From positions 1-29,177 of the forward strand of contig CAYLHF010000035.1 in the NCBI GenBank assembly GCA_964383365.1: DNA of 29,177 bases, read 5' to 3'. Both the position numbers and the translations under genes were made by a program. Below are positions 15,978 to 22,972 of this stretch, piece by piece (positions within the stretch are counted from its first letter, which is position 1; every line of letters starts with the position of its first letter). The stretch comes from CAYLHF01 sp964383365. GTDB taxonomy: Bacteria > Bacteroidota > Rhodothermia > Rhodothermales > UBA10348. The notes beneath the pieces were generated by a model. That model did not search any database and had not been told where the DNA came from. It worked only from the letters and a program-made list of their open reading frames with translations.

Positions 15978-16766
15978 CTACAGACACCCCGTTCGTCCAC
16001 CATCAACCGGCAGATTGATCCCGTTGATGTACCCGGCGGCCGGGGAGGCGAGGAATGCGACCGCGGCGGCTACCTCCGCGGGAGCCGCAAAACGGGCAGC
16101 AGGAATGACCTTCTTCCATTCTTCCCTGAAATGGCTTTCGGGAAGACCGGATGCTTTCGATCGGGCACGGAACAGTCCAGCCAGACGAGCGGTCTCCGTC
16201 GCTCCCGGCAGAACATTATTGACGGTGATGCCGTCGGCGGCAACCTCGAAAGAGAGCGTTTTCGCCCAGTTGGCGACCGCCCCCCGGATGGTATTGGAGA
16301 CTCCGAGGCCTCTGAGGGGTAACTTTACGGACGTAGAAACAATATTAATGATGCGTCCAAATCCGGCGCTGCGCATGCCTGGAAGTACGGCCCGGACGAT
16401 GCACTGGCTGGACAGCAGGTGCCTGTTGAAGGCGACCTGAAATTCTTCCTCGACAGCGTCGGTCAACGCTCCACCCGGTGGACCGCCACTATTGTTGACG
16501 AGAATCTCGAACGAGGCTCCGGCCGCGATGGATGCGGTGATGGCGGTAGTTACGTCTTCCGGACGGTCAAAATCGGCTACCAGAATGTCATGATGTTGTC
16601 CGTTCGGGGTGGGTAACCCGGCGCACGCGTCTCGAAGGCGATCCTCGGATCGGGCAAACAACGTGACGGAAGCGCCCAGTTCTGCGAGTTCTCTGGCACT
16701 CGCCAGGCCAATACCCTGCGAACTGCCACAGACGAGGGCGTGTTTTTCATTGAGCGAGAGATCCAT
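15978..16766 (-). CDS. SDR family protein with a non-canonical active site
   Basis: A 262-residue Rossmann protein of the short-chain dehydrogenase/reductase superfamily. The cofactor motif GSSQGIG (14-20) and the structural NNSGG (91-95) are present, and the C-terminus ends ASPAAGYINGINLPVDGGR as in FabG-like SDRs. The catalytic serine region STS (144-146) is kept, but where YxxxK is expected, 13 residues later, the sequence reads S157-N-T-I-R161. Tyr and Lys are both missing. It is the first gene of the kynurenine operon and abuts the dehydrogenase gene. A role in tryptophan catabolism is suggested by position only; reaction unknown, and it may be a binding protein rather than an oxidoreductase. 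Confidence 0.85.
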   Translation of the reverse strand: MDLSLNEKHALVCGSSQGIGLASARELAELGASVTLFARSEDRLRDACAGLPTPNGQHHDILVADFDRPEDVTTAITASIAAGASFEILVNNSGGPPGGALTDAVEEEFQVAFNRHLLSSQCIVRAVLPGMRSAGFGRIINIVSTSVKLPLRGLGVSNTIRGAVANWAKTLSFEVAADGITVNNVLPGATETARLAGLFRARSKASGLPESHFREEWKKVIPAARFAAPAEVAAAVAFLASPAAGYINGINLPVDGGRTGCL

Positions 16767-17017
16767 TCGGGCTTTCGTACGGTTTTTCCAGTCAGGTATC
16801 GATGGGAGCGTCGTGCATAATAGTAATTTGAAGGGACGTTTGGGTGTCTCGGCGTTGGTTTGCTACATTCGTTGTGTGTACCGCACCCAGGGCGCCGGAA
16901 GATCGCGCATCGTGGGTCATCCTGGGACGAATGGAGGCCTTCGGGTGAGGATTCCAGTCATCTCAGCCGTAGCTGCCGGGCATCCAGGCGAGAATCGAAG
17001 CATCAATTCACCCTGTA
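16767..17017. promoter_or_regulatory. divergent intergenic region of the kynurenine operon and the beta-helix gene
   Basis: About 250 bases with no convincing gene. It must carry the promoter of the kynurenine operon (reading left) and that of the exported beta-helix gene (reading right). On the plus strand, TTTG at 16839-16842 and TACATTCG at 16864-16871 are 21 bases apart and resemble the Bacteroidota -33/-7 pair (TTTG and TAnnTTTG). On the minus strand a TATTAT at 16817-16822 could be a -10. No clear operator palindrome was seen. Confidence 0.35.
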
Positions 17018-17083
17018 ATGAACTGTCGAATTGTCATACTGATTATGGTTGCGGCGGGGGGTTGGACGGGCGATGCGGAATCG
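17018..17083 (+). CDS. possible N-terminal signal peptide of the beta-helix protein, cut by gap
   Basis: From the ATG at 17018 the sequence encodes MNCRIVILIMVAAGGWTGDA, a short basic N-region followed by a hydrophobic stretch, as expected of a secretion signal, then runs into the 100-N gap. It is not in frame with the downstream beta-helix segment across the nominal gap, but the gap length is arbitrary. The alternative is a continuous frame from 16609, rejected because it begins inside the opposite-strand SDR gene and encodes no recognisable protein before the gap. Confidence 0.4.
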
Positions 17084-17183
17084 NNNNNNNNNNNNNNNNN
17101 NNNNNNNNNNNNNNNNNNNNNNNNNNNNNNNNNNNNNNNNNNNNNNNNNNNNNNNNNNNNNNNNNNNNNNNNNNNNNNNNNNN
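17084..17183. other. assembly gap of 100 N
   Basis: Exactly 100 undetermined bases, the conventional placeholder for a gap of unknown size. Its right edge begins directly in a 27-bp tandem repeat, which probably caused the assembly break. Confidence 0.97.
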
Positions 17184-17237
17184 ATCACACGCCAATAGCC
17201 CGTCTGGAGTATCACACGCCGATAGTCACACTCCGGT
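17184..17237 (+). repeat. two copies of a 27-bp (nine-residue) coding tandem repeat
   Basis: Two adjacent 27-base units starting ATCACACGCC encode SHANSPSGV and SHADSHTPV in the frame of the beta-helix protein. The first unit touches the assembly gap, so more copies may be hidden there. The unit length is a multiple of three, so copy-number change would keep frame and lengthen a hydrophilic linker behind the signal peptide. Confidence 0.7.
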
Positions 17238-19260
17238 CCCGGATACGCTCTCGCTTCGTCCGGGGATGACGATAGAGCGCTCGGTGGTGATTCGTCCCGG
17301 TATCTATTTCCTTCCGGCCGACTCGAATGGTGCGGTTCGAATCAGAGGAAGTGACCTGATAATCGACTTTTCGGGTGCCACGCTCGTCGGGTCCGAACGA
17401 GTCACGCGACCTGATACGTTTCAGGGTGTGGGAATTCTGATTGGCGGGGGGACCAGGATAGTGGTCCGAAACGTGTCCGTTCGCGGGTATCGGATCGGTC
17501 TGTTGGCGGAAGGCATCGATTCTCTCGTAATCGAGAAAAGCGATTTCAGCTACAATTACCGACAGCATCTTAAGAGTACACTCGAACGCGAGCATCTCGA
17601 TGACTGGATGAGCTACCATCACAACGAGCATGGCGAATGGCAGCGCTATGGTGCGGGCATCTACCTGGATCGGGTGCGTCGTCCGGTGCTTCGTGATATT
17701 ACCATCACCGGCGGACAGAACGGTTTATTGCTCACACGTGTCGATGACGGACTGATCTTCAACAACACAATCACATTCAATTCGGGCCTGGGTATCGGTC
17801 TGTACCGGAGCTCGCGAAACCGCATCCAGCACAATGTTCTCGACTATAATGTGCGCGGGTACAGCCACGGTGTTTACAACCGGGGCCAGGATTCAGCTGC
17901 GATACTCGTCTACGAGCAATCGAACAACAACATATTCGCCTTCAACTCGGCAACCCATTCGGGGGATGGATTCTTCCTGTGGGCCGGGCAATCGACCATG
18001 GATACCGGAGAGGGTGGGTGTAACGACAACCGGATTTATGGCAACGATTTTTCGTACGCACCTACGAACGGGATCGAGGTCACATTCAGCAGGAATCGAA
18101 TCGAACGAAACCGGATTTCAGGGTGCTGGCACGGGATATGGGGTGGATATTCGTACGAAACGATCATCGGTTCCAATTTGTTTATCGACAACGAAGAGCA
18201 CATCGCGATCGAGCACGGTCAGGAGATTACGATCACGGACAATATGTTTTCCGGGGGCAGTATTGGCGTTCGCGCGTGGGAGCGCGAACGCCAACCCGAC
18301 GACTGGGGTTATTCGGCCAACCGGGATGTCAGAAGCCGTGATTATGTCCTGGAAGGCAACAGGTTCTCCGGTGTAAGAACCCCGTTGTCGATTACTGACA
18401 CGGACTCCGTACGCGAGTCCACCACCGGCCAACGGGCAGAGCCTGTGTCCGATACACCCGCATCGATTCCGGACGGTCGGGATGTGCTGGACTCCAGACT
18501 CGCGCGCCTGGATCGGAGTTTTATCCTCGTCGACGACTGGGGACCGTACGATTTTCGTTCACCGGTGATCTGGCCTCGATCACCAAGACAGGCGCGCGAA
18601 CAGACCTTCGAAATTCTCGGCCCTCCGGGAACGTGGACCATCAAGGGCATTGCAGGCATTGATTCGGTTTCATCCTGGTTCGGGCAGACTGGCGATCAGA
18701 TAGTCGCATGGGTACAAGACTACCACCTGATCGATCTGACGATAGATCTTACGTACGTCGGATCGAGTACGGTCGATCGATTCGGCCGGGAGATCGCTGC
18801 GGGCGAACGGGTACCGTTTTCCTATCACTACTTCTATGTGCCGATTGAGTGGCACGTAGGCTGGTTTGCTTATGAGGAGGTAAACGATCCCCGAACTCAT
18901 CCAGACGCTTTCCGTGCACTCCTGGACGGAACGCCAACTGCAACGGACACAACGAGAACACTCGCATATCAGTTTTACCGGGCACCGGCCGAGGGGATAC
19001 CGGCAGATCACTTTGCGACGCGGGCAGAGGGAATGGTTGTTGTCCCGGACGGGGACTACGTCCTGGAGATCACGAGTGACGACGGGGTCAGGGTCGTTCT
19101 TGATGGACGCATTGTCTACGAGGACTGGACATGGCATGCTCCTCGGCAGGCCGAAATATCGCTTCACCTGAATGGCAGGCATGCTATCAGGATCGATCAC
19201 TTTGAAATCGACGGATATTCGGCTCTCCGGGCGCTTCTCAGGCGTCCCCTCGATGACTGA
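17185..19260 (+). CDS. exported right-handed beta-helix protein with C-terminal PA14-like domain (5' end in gap)
   Basis: About 690 residues remain after the gap. After the short SHA repeats comes a parallel beta-helix (pectate-lyase-like, NosD/CASH type), recognised by serial turns such as GVGILIGGGTRIVVRNVSVRG, DGLIFNNTITFNS, NRIQHNVLDYN, NNIFAFNSATHSGDGF, NRIYGNDFSY and NRIERNRISG. A linker with TDTPASIPDGRD leads to a beta-rich region and then a PA14-like carbohydrate-binding module (YVLEITSDDGVRVVLDGRIVYEDW followed by HAIRIDHFEIDG). This suggests a secreted or surface protein that binds or cleaves a polysaccharide; no catalytic site was identified. It contains a perfect DNA hairpin at 18263-18294. 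It diverges from the kynurenine operon and is probably unrelated to it. Confidence 0.82.
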   Translation, partial: SHANSPSGVSHADSHTPVPDTLSLRPGMTIERSVVIRPGIYFLPADSNGAVRIRGSDLIIDFSGATLVGSERVTRPDTFQGVGILIGGGTRIVVRNVSVRGYRIGLLAEGIDSLVIEKSDFSYNYRQHLKSTLEREHLDDWMSYHHNEHGEWQRYGAGIYLDRVRRPVLRDITITGGQNGLLLTRVDDGLIFNNTITFNSGLGIGLYRSSRNRIQHNVLDYNVRGYSHGVYNRGQDSAAILVYEQSNNNIFAFNSATHSGDGFFLWAGQSTMDTGEGGCNDNRIYGNDFSYAPTNGIEVTFSRNRIERNRISGCWHGIWGGYSYETIIGSNLFIDNEEHIAIEHGQEITITDNMFSGGSIGVRAWERERQPDDWGYSANRDVRSRDYVLEGNRFSGVRTPLSITDTDSVRESTTGQRAEPVSDTPASIPDGRDVLDSRLARLDRSFILVDDWGPYDFRSPVIWPRSPRQAREQTFEILGPPGTWTIKGIAGIDSVSSWFGQTGDQIVAWVQDYHLIDLTIDLTYVGSSTVDRFGREIAAGERVPFSYHYFYVPIEWHVGWFAYEEVNDPRTHPDAFRALLDGTPTATDTTRTLAYQFYRAPAEGIPADHFATRAEGMVVVPDGDYVLEITSDDGVRVVLDGRIVYEDWTWHAPRQAEISLHLNGRHAIRIDHFEIDGYSALRALLRRPLDD
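18263..18294. repeat. perfect 13-bp inverted repeat inside the beta-helix gene
   Basis: TTGGCGTTCGCGC and its exact complement GCGCGAACGCCAA flank a six-base loop GTGGGA. The arms are GC-rich and would fold strongly in DNA or RNA. The segment encodes the part of the protein reading IGVRAWERERQP. Confidence 0.9.
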
Positions 19261-19305
19261 ATAGAGAAGGTGATGACTTCCGTCTCAATGGCACGGTGGC
19301 GGCCC

Positions 19306-19386
19306 GACCCCGGCCGGTGACGGCTATTTCCGGGTGCCGATCTCGGCCGGTGGCAGCTATTTCCGGGTGCCGACCCCGGCCGGTGG
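19306..19386. repeat. 33-bp tandem repeat, about 2.5 copies
   Basis: Copies at 19306-19338, 19339-19371 and a partial one at 19372-19386. The unit begins GACCCCGGCCGGTG and ends TTTCCGGGTGCC; copies 1 and 2 differ at four positions. It fills most of the space between the convergent beta-helix and phosphatase genes and ends one base before the phosphatase stop codon. No other function is visible in this 127-base spacer. Confidence 0.93.
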
Positions 19387-19387
19387 C

Positions 19388-21031
19388 CTACACTTTCCTG
19401 GTCATGGAATGCGTCCGGGACGAGACGACTTTTTTCCGCCGGATAGGCTTTACCAGATGGGAGAACTCGATCGCCAGAAGGGTCACATCGTCGGTATACG
19501 TTTTCTGACCGGAGAACGCGAGTCCCTTCTCATACATGGCATCGACACTTTCTTCCAGACCCAGGTTTTTTACTTCGAGCAGCAGTTCCCGCAGGGCGTC
19601 GAGGCCGAGAAGCTCGCCGTCGGAATCCACGGATTCGGTCACCGCATCTGTGTAAAAATACAGTCGATCACCCGGATGAAGGGCAAAGGTTTTTTCTTCG
19701 AACCCGGCGATTTCGTTTGATATAACGCCTGCGAGCGTACCATCTGTCGAAAGAACGAAGGATTCCTTGGAGGATGGTCGGATTACGATAGTCTCAGGAT
19801 GCCCGGCGACTGCATAGGAAAATGATTGTTTTTCAGGATCGAGCACACCGACCGTCAGGGAGACAAATTTGTCGTCAGGGAGCGCTTCGAGTAACGACGC
19901 ATTTACCGACTGGAGTACGTCGCGCGGGGACTGGGACCCATGAAATGCCGTCTTCACGAAGGCCGAGGCCATGAACGAAAGCAGCGCTGCCGATACGCCG
20001 TGTCCGGTGACATCGGCCACCACAATTCCGAATCGGGAATCGTCGATCGGAAAGACATCGTAGTAGTCTCCCCCGATCTGATCGGTCGGAACGTATTTAC
20101 TGGCCAGGCAAAAGCCCGGTATCACGGGAAGATTTTCCGGAATCAGGCATTTTTGTGTCTTTCGAGCCTGTTCAAACTCTTCCGTCATACGGTCGCGTTG
20201 TACCTTGATGGTAACAAACGCGTCCCGGAGAGCAATTTCCATCTCTTTCCTGAGCGTGATGTCTTCCTTTACCGCGAGGAAGTACATGACCTCGCCTTTA
20301 TCATCGAGCACCGGAGAAATGGAGGCATTCTCCCAGTACAATTCTCCATTCTTCTTTTTGTTATGAAATTCCCCGTGCCACTCTCGACCGTTGGTAATCG
20401 TTCGCCACAAGTTCTTGTAGTCTCCCGACGAGGTTTCCCCTGATTTCAGGACGCGCGGATTTTTTCCGATCACTTCTTCGGCCGTGTACCCGGTGACGTT
20501 GCAGAACTTGGGGTTTACGTACTCGATCCGACCGTAAATATCGGTGAAAACGATGGACGCGGGGCTCTGGTCTACGGCCCTGGACATCCTTCTTAATTCC
20601 GCCTCCAATTCTTTTTGGCGGGTAATATCCTCCTTTACGGCCAGGTAGTGGGTTATCGTGCCGTGTTTGTCCGAGACCGGCGAGATGACAGCTCGCTCCC
20701 AGTAAAGCTCACCGTTCTTCTTCTTATTGTGAAACTCGCCCGTCCACGACTGACCACTGGCCAAACTTCGCCACAATTCGGCGTACTGACCCTCCGTTGT
20801 ATGCCCAGATTTCAGGACTCGGGGATTCTTACCCAGCACTTCCTGTTCACGATAACCGGTTACGTGTTCAAATTTCTTGTTGACGAACTGAATATTGCCC
20901 TGGGTGTCGGTGATGACAATGGACGCAGGACTCTGCTGGATGGCCCGCGAAAGAAGATTGGGAGGCACGAATACGGCTCCTTTCGGAAGACCGCTTGCGG
21001 ACGGACGGAACCCTGTAGCGTTCATTGACAT
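19388..21031 (-). CDS. PAS-PAS-SpoIIE (PP2C-type) protein phosphatase
   Basis: A cytoplasmic 547-residue RsbU-like signalling phosphatase. Two PAS/PAC units at about 27-140 and 150-262 share GKNPRVLKSG, GEFHNKKKNGELYWE and LAVKEDIT, evidence of internal duplication. A charged coiled-coil linker (about 262-295) leads to the SpoIIE domain, with metal-binding GGDYYD (320-325), VADVTGHG (338-345), FYTDAVTES and YTDDVTLLAIE all intact. Such proteins sense small molecules, redox state or light through PAS and dephosphorylate anti-sigma-factor antagonists. The C-terminal tail is basic (PIRRKKVVSSRTHSMTRKV). No membrane segment. No partner anti-sigma or antagonist gene is adjacent; the only Ser/Thr kinase in the window lies 2 kb away. 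Confidence 0.92.
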   Translation of the reverse strand: MSMNATGFRPSASGLPKGAVFVPPNLLSRAIQQSPASIVITDTQGNIQFVNKKFEHVTGYREQEVLGKNPRVLKSGHTTEGQYAELWRSLASGQSWTGEFHNKKKNGELYWERAVISPVSDKHGTITHYLAVKEDITRQKELEAELRRMSRAVDQSPASIVFTDIYGRIEYVNPKFCNVTGYTAEEVIGKNPRVLKSGETSSGDYKNLWRTITNGREWHGEFHNKKKNGELYWENASISPVLDDKGEVMYFLAVKEDITLRKEMEIALRDAFVTIKVQRDRMTEEFEQARKTQKCLIPENLPVIPGFCLASKYVPTDQIGGDYYDVFPIDDSRFGIVVADVTGHGVSAALLSFMASAFVKTAFHGSQSPRDVLQSVNASLLEALPDDKFVSLTVGVLDPEKQSFSYAVAGHPETIVIRPSSKESFVLSTDGTLAGVISNEIAGFEEKTFALHPGDRLYFYTDAVTESVDSDGELLGLDALRELLLEVKNLGLEESVDAMYEKGLAFSGQKTYTDDVTLLAIEFSHLVKPIRRKKVVSSRTHSMTRKV

Positions 21032-21289
21032 GGACGTCTAATGATGAATCATCTATATACAGGGTCACCACGAGGACACGACCTCACAGTACGATTGAGA
21101 TCGGCGGAAATCCCGATGGGATAAACGGATGTGTCGGTTTTGTCTACATTTCCCCTCGGCCACGGGGAAAACCAGGGTAGTTCCTCACGATGTCTGTAGG
21201 GGATCTACGTACGGCGGAGGGAGCATCAGTTGAAACACTCAAGCGCGCCGTGACACTCAGGAAACCGGTGAGCAAAGTAGCACGAGCGC
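21032..21289. promoter_or_regulatory. divergent spacer with a small hairpin
   Basis: Spacer of 258 bases between the phosphatase (leftward) and the DUF427-like gene (rightward). It holds a perfect seven-base stem, TTTCCCC at 21149-21155 and GGGGAAA at 21164-21170 with an eight-base loop, possibly an operator or a weak terminator. AT-rich TATATA at 21053-21058 could be a -10 for the phosphatase gene. No gene is supported here. Confidence 0.35.
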
Positions 21290-21625
21290 ATGGCAACAAA
21301 GAAACACATTCGAATCTCTCACGCGCCAACGGGCACACTACTGGCAGAGGGTCCACTCGGGTGGGGGATTACTCCGTTCGAGGGGAATTACTATGTCGCG
21401 GGCAAATATCTCCGGACGAACGGCTTTCGAATCAATTTTTTTCCGGGAGTCTGTATCTACAAATTCATCTATATGTGGATGGATTTTACTGCCCCGGACG
21501 GATCGAAGACGAGGGGTCTGGCCTGGAAATACATCGTTCCCAATCCTCTTTTCCCGTTCATCTGGTTCCGAGTGGGTATTCCCGGTTATCATCCGGAGAT
21601 CGACGTCGCGGTACGAGAGGTGTAG
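21290..21625 (+). CDS. DUF427-like small protein
   Basis: A 111-residue soluble protein with the pattern LLAEGPLGWGITPFEGNYYV, FFPGVCIYKFIYMW and LAWKYIVPNPLFPF. The PG-x-C-x-Y-K core and the AW-x-Y motif recall DUF427, a small beta-rich domain of unknown function. ATG start without a clear ribosome binding site. The 3' end is unusual: the last coding bases (encoding VAVREV and the stop) are the first copy of a 34-bp tandem repeat. No functional link with its neighbours is evident; family call is tentative. Confidence 0.62.
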   Translation: MATKKHIRISHAPTGTLLAEGPLGWGITPFEGNYYVAGKYLRTNGFRINFFPGVCIYKFIYMWMDFTAPDGSKTRGLAWKYIVPNPLFPFIWFRVGIPGYHPEIDVAVREV

Positions 21626-21696
21626 CCGCACAAGAGGCGTCGCAGTACGAGAGGTGTAGCCGCACAAGAGGCGTCGCCGTACGAGAGGGGTAGCCG
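21605..21696. repeat. 34-bp tandem repeat across the DUF427-like stop codon, about 2.7 copies
   Basis: Copies at 21605-21638 and 21639-21672, and a partial third at 21673-21696. The unit begins GTCGC, contains GTACGAGAGGTGTAGCC and ends AAGAGGC. The first copy includes the final codons and TAG of the upstream gene, so the array appears to be a serial duplication of that gene's 3' end. As 34 is not a multiple of three, each copy is in a different frame. Confidence 0.94.
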
Positions 21697-21921
21697 TGAC
21701 ATTCCAATTTCTGTTAGCGTTCTACCCGGATATCTTCACGCGAATGGCCTGTCGAACCAAGGTTTCATCTGAATCCTACTTTCGACTGGCAGCGTTGTAT
21801 TTCCATTCGTATGATGTGGATCGGATATCCTGATAGTGGGTGTTCCGGTATGGGGTATCCGGTCCCGCGTACGGTGTTATTCACCCGTTTACACCCAGGT
21901 AAATCGATCATCAGAGGAATT
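21697..21921. other. leader of the FecR-TPR gene
   Basis: Spacer of 225 bases after the repeat array, without a supportable gene. An open frame extends upstream of the FecR start to 21811 but encodes no plausible signal peptide; the AGAGGA at 21913-21918 marks the real start. No promoter element stands out. Confidence 0.4.
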
Positions 21922-22917
21922 ATGACACTGGTCCGAACATCCTTTTCTGTGAGTCCAATGCGCGTCGCCCTGGCGCTCATTGTCCTGTTACCGTTCTATT
22001 CCCAGCGTGTACGAGCACAGGCCGACGGCCATCTCGCGCTGATCACTGAAATAAGTGGCGCGGTGTCCATTGCCAGGGTACATACCGCTGAATTCAAAGC
22101 CGTTACGTGGGGGACACAGCTTTTTGAAGGGGATCGTATCAAGACGGGCGGCGAGGCTACGGCTTCGATCCTGTTTTCGAACAACAATCTTCTCACGCTC
22201 GGAGCCAACAGTTCCATGACGATTTCCGGCGGTGCGTCGCCGTCGGGAGCCTCTCCGATGCGCGAGGTAGACAGTGAATTGCTGGCCGTTGCATCTGATT
22301 TGACCCTTCACCGAGCCGGTGCGGGAGAAATCGCGGCACTCGGTGGACTTCGCTCGGCTGCCTCTGGCAACGTGTTGGAGCCGGTCTCGCCCAGAAACAC
22401 CAACATCATATCCCGCACACCCGAATTCGTCTGGCAGACGGACGGCGAATACGATTCCTATCGCGTCAAAGTATTGAGCGATGAGGGACTCGTCTGGAGC
22501 GGATCGTCCGACGGATCGATTATCCGGTATCCGGACAATGCACCTGCGCTCATGGCGGGGATGGATTATTACTGGCAGGTAGAGGGGGAAGCGCTACTCG
22601 ACACGGACAAATCCACCATGGTTTCGTTCAGGATCATCACGGAGGACAACCAGGCCAAAGTGACGAAAGGGGAACGTGAGATCCGGAATCTCTTCAAGGA
22701 TGAACCGGAGAGTACCAATTATTATTACGTGCTGGGATCGTTTTATACGAAACACGGCATGCTGGACTCGGCCGTGAAGACCTTCTCGGAAATCGCTGCG
22801 CGATATCCTGATGCGGCGCTACCCAACGAAATCCTGGGAAGGCTGTACGCAGACATGGGACTCACGTCGAGCGCAGTTGATGCCATGCAGCGCGCGATCA
22901 ATCTGGAAGAGAAATAG
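21922..22917 (+). CDS. secreted FecR-domain protein with C-terminal TPR
   Basis: A 331-residue exported protein. A signal peptide is seen in MRVALALIVLLPFYSQRVRAQA (residues about 13-34). A FecR-type domain follows at about 40-105 (EISGAVSIARV, GTQLFEGDRIKTGGEATASI, NLLTLGANSSM). A middle beta-rich segment (NIISRTPEFVWQTDGEYDSYRVKV) resembles a fibronectin-III-like region, and about 265-328 form two TPR-like helical repeats (YYVLGSFYTKHGMLDSAVKTF, EILGRLYADMGLTSSAVDAM). The ATG at 21922 is chosen because AGAGGA lies four bases before it and a signal peptide follows. Likely periplasmic and involved in protein-protein contacts. It converges on the Ser/Thr kinase gene, which also ends in TPRs. 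Confidence 0.85.
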   Translation: MTLVRTSFSVSPMRVALALIVLLPFYSQRVRAQADGHLALITEISGAVSIARVHTAEFKAVTWGTQLFEGDRIKTGGEATASILFSNNNLLTLGANSSMTISGGASPSGASPMREVDSELLAVASDLTLHRAGAGEIAALGGLRSAASGNVLEPVSPRNTNIISRTPEFVWQTDGEYDSYRVKVLSDEGLVWSGSSDGSIIRYPDNAPALMAGMDYYWQVEGEALLDTDKSTMVSFRIITEDNQAKVTKGEREIRNLFKDEPESTNYYYVLGSFYTKHGMLDSAVKTFSEIAARYPDAALPNEILGRLYADMGLTSSAVDAMQRAINLEEK

Positions 22918-22933
22918 GAGTATGATTGTGCCG

Positions 22934-22958
22934 GAAAGCAGCCAATGCCTCTGCTTTC
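22934..22958. terminator. bidirectional hairpin between convergent FecR and kinase genes
   Basis: GAAAGCAG and CTGCTTTC form a perfect eight-base stem with a nine-base loop in the 55-base space between the two convergent stop codons. There is no strong T-tract, but position suits a bidirectional terminator. Confidence 0.5.
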
Positions 22959-22972
22959 ATACGGCGCTTTGT

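Noticed and set aside
16767..17017. Gene for a regulator of the kynurenine operon (for example an Lrp/AsnC KynR homologue)
   Set aside because: No ORF in the divergent spacer encodes a helix-turn-helix protein; no such regulator was found anywhere in the window.
16609..17083. Long plus-strand open frame from 16609 leading into the beta-helix protein
   Set aside because: It starts inside the opposite-strand SDR gene, has no signal peptide or recognisable domain before the gap, and continuity depends on an arbitrary 100-N placeholder. The start at 17018 with a hydrophobic leader is more likely.
19306..19386. CRISPR array
   Set aside because: Copies are directly adjacent with no spacers, too few, and there are no cas genes. 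The same holds for the arrays at 21605 and 24925.
21190..21693. Alternative 167-residue ORF overlapping the DUF427-like gene
   Set aside because: It overlaps the better-supported gene in another frame, has no recognisable family, and its end consists of the tandem repeat.
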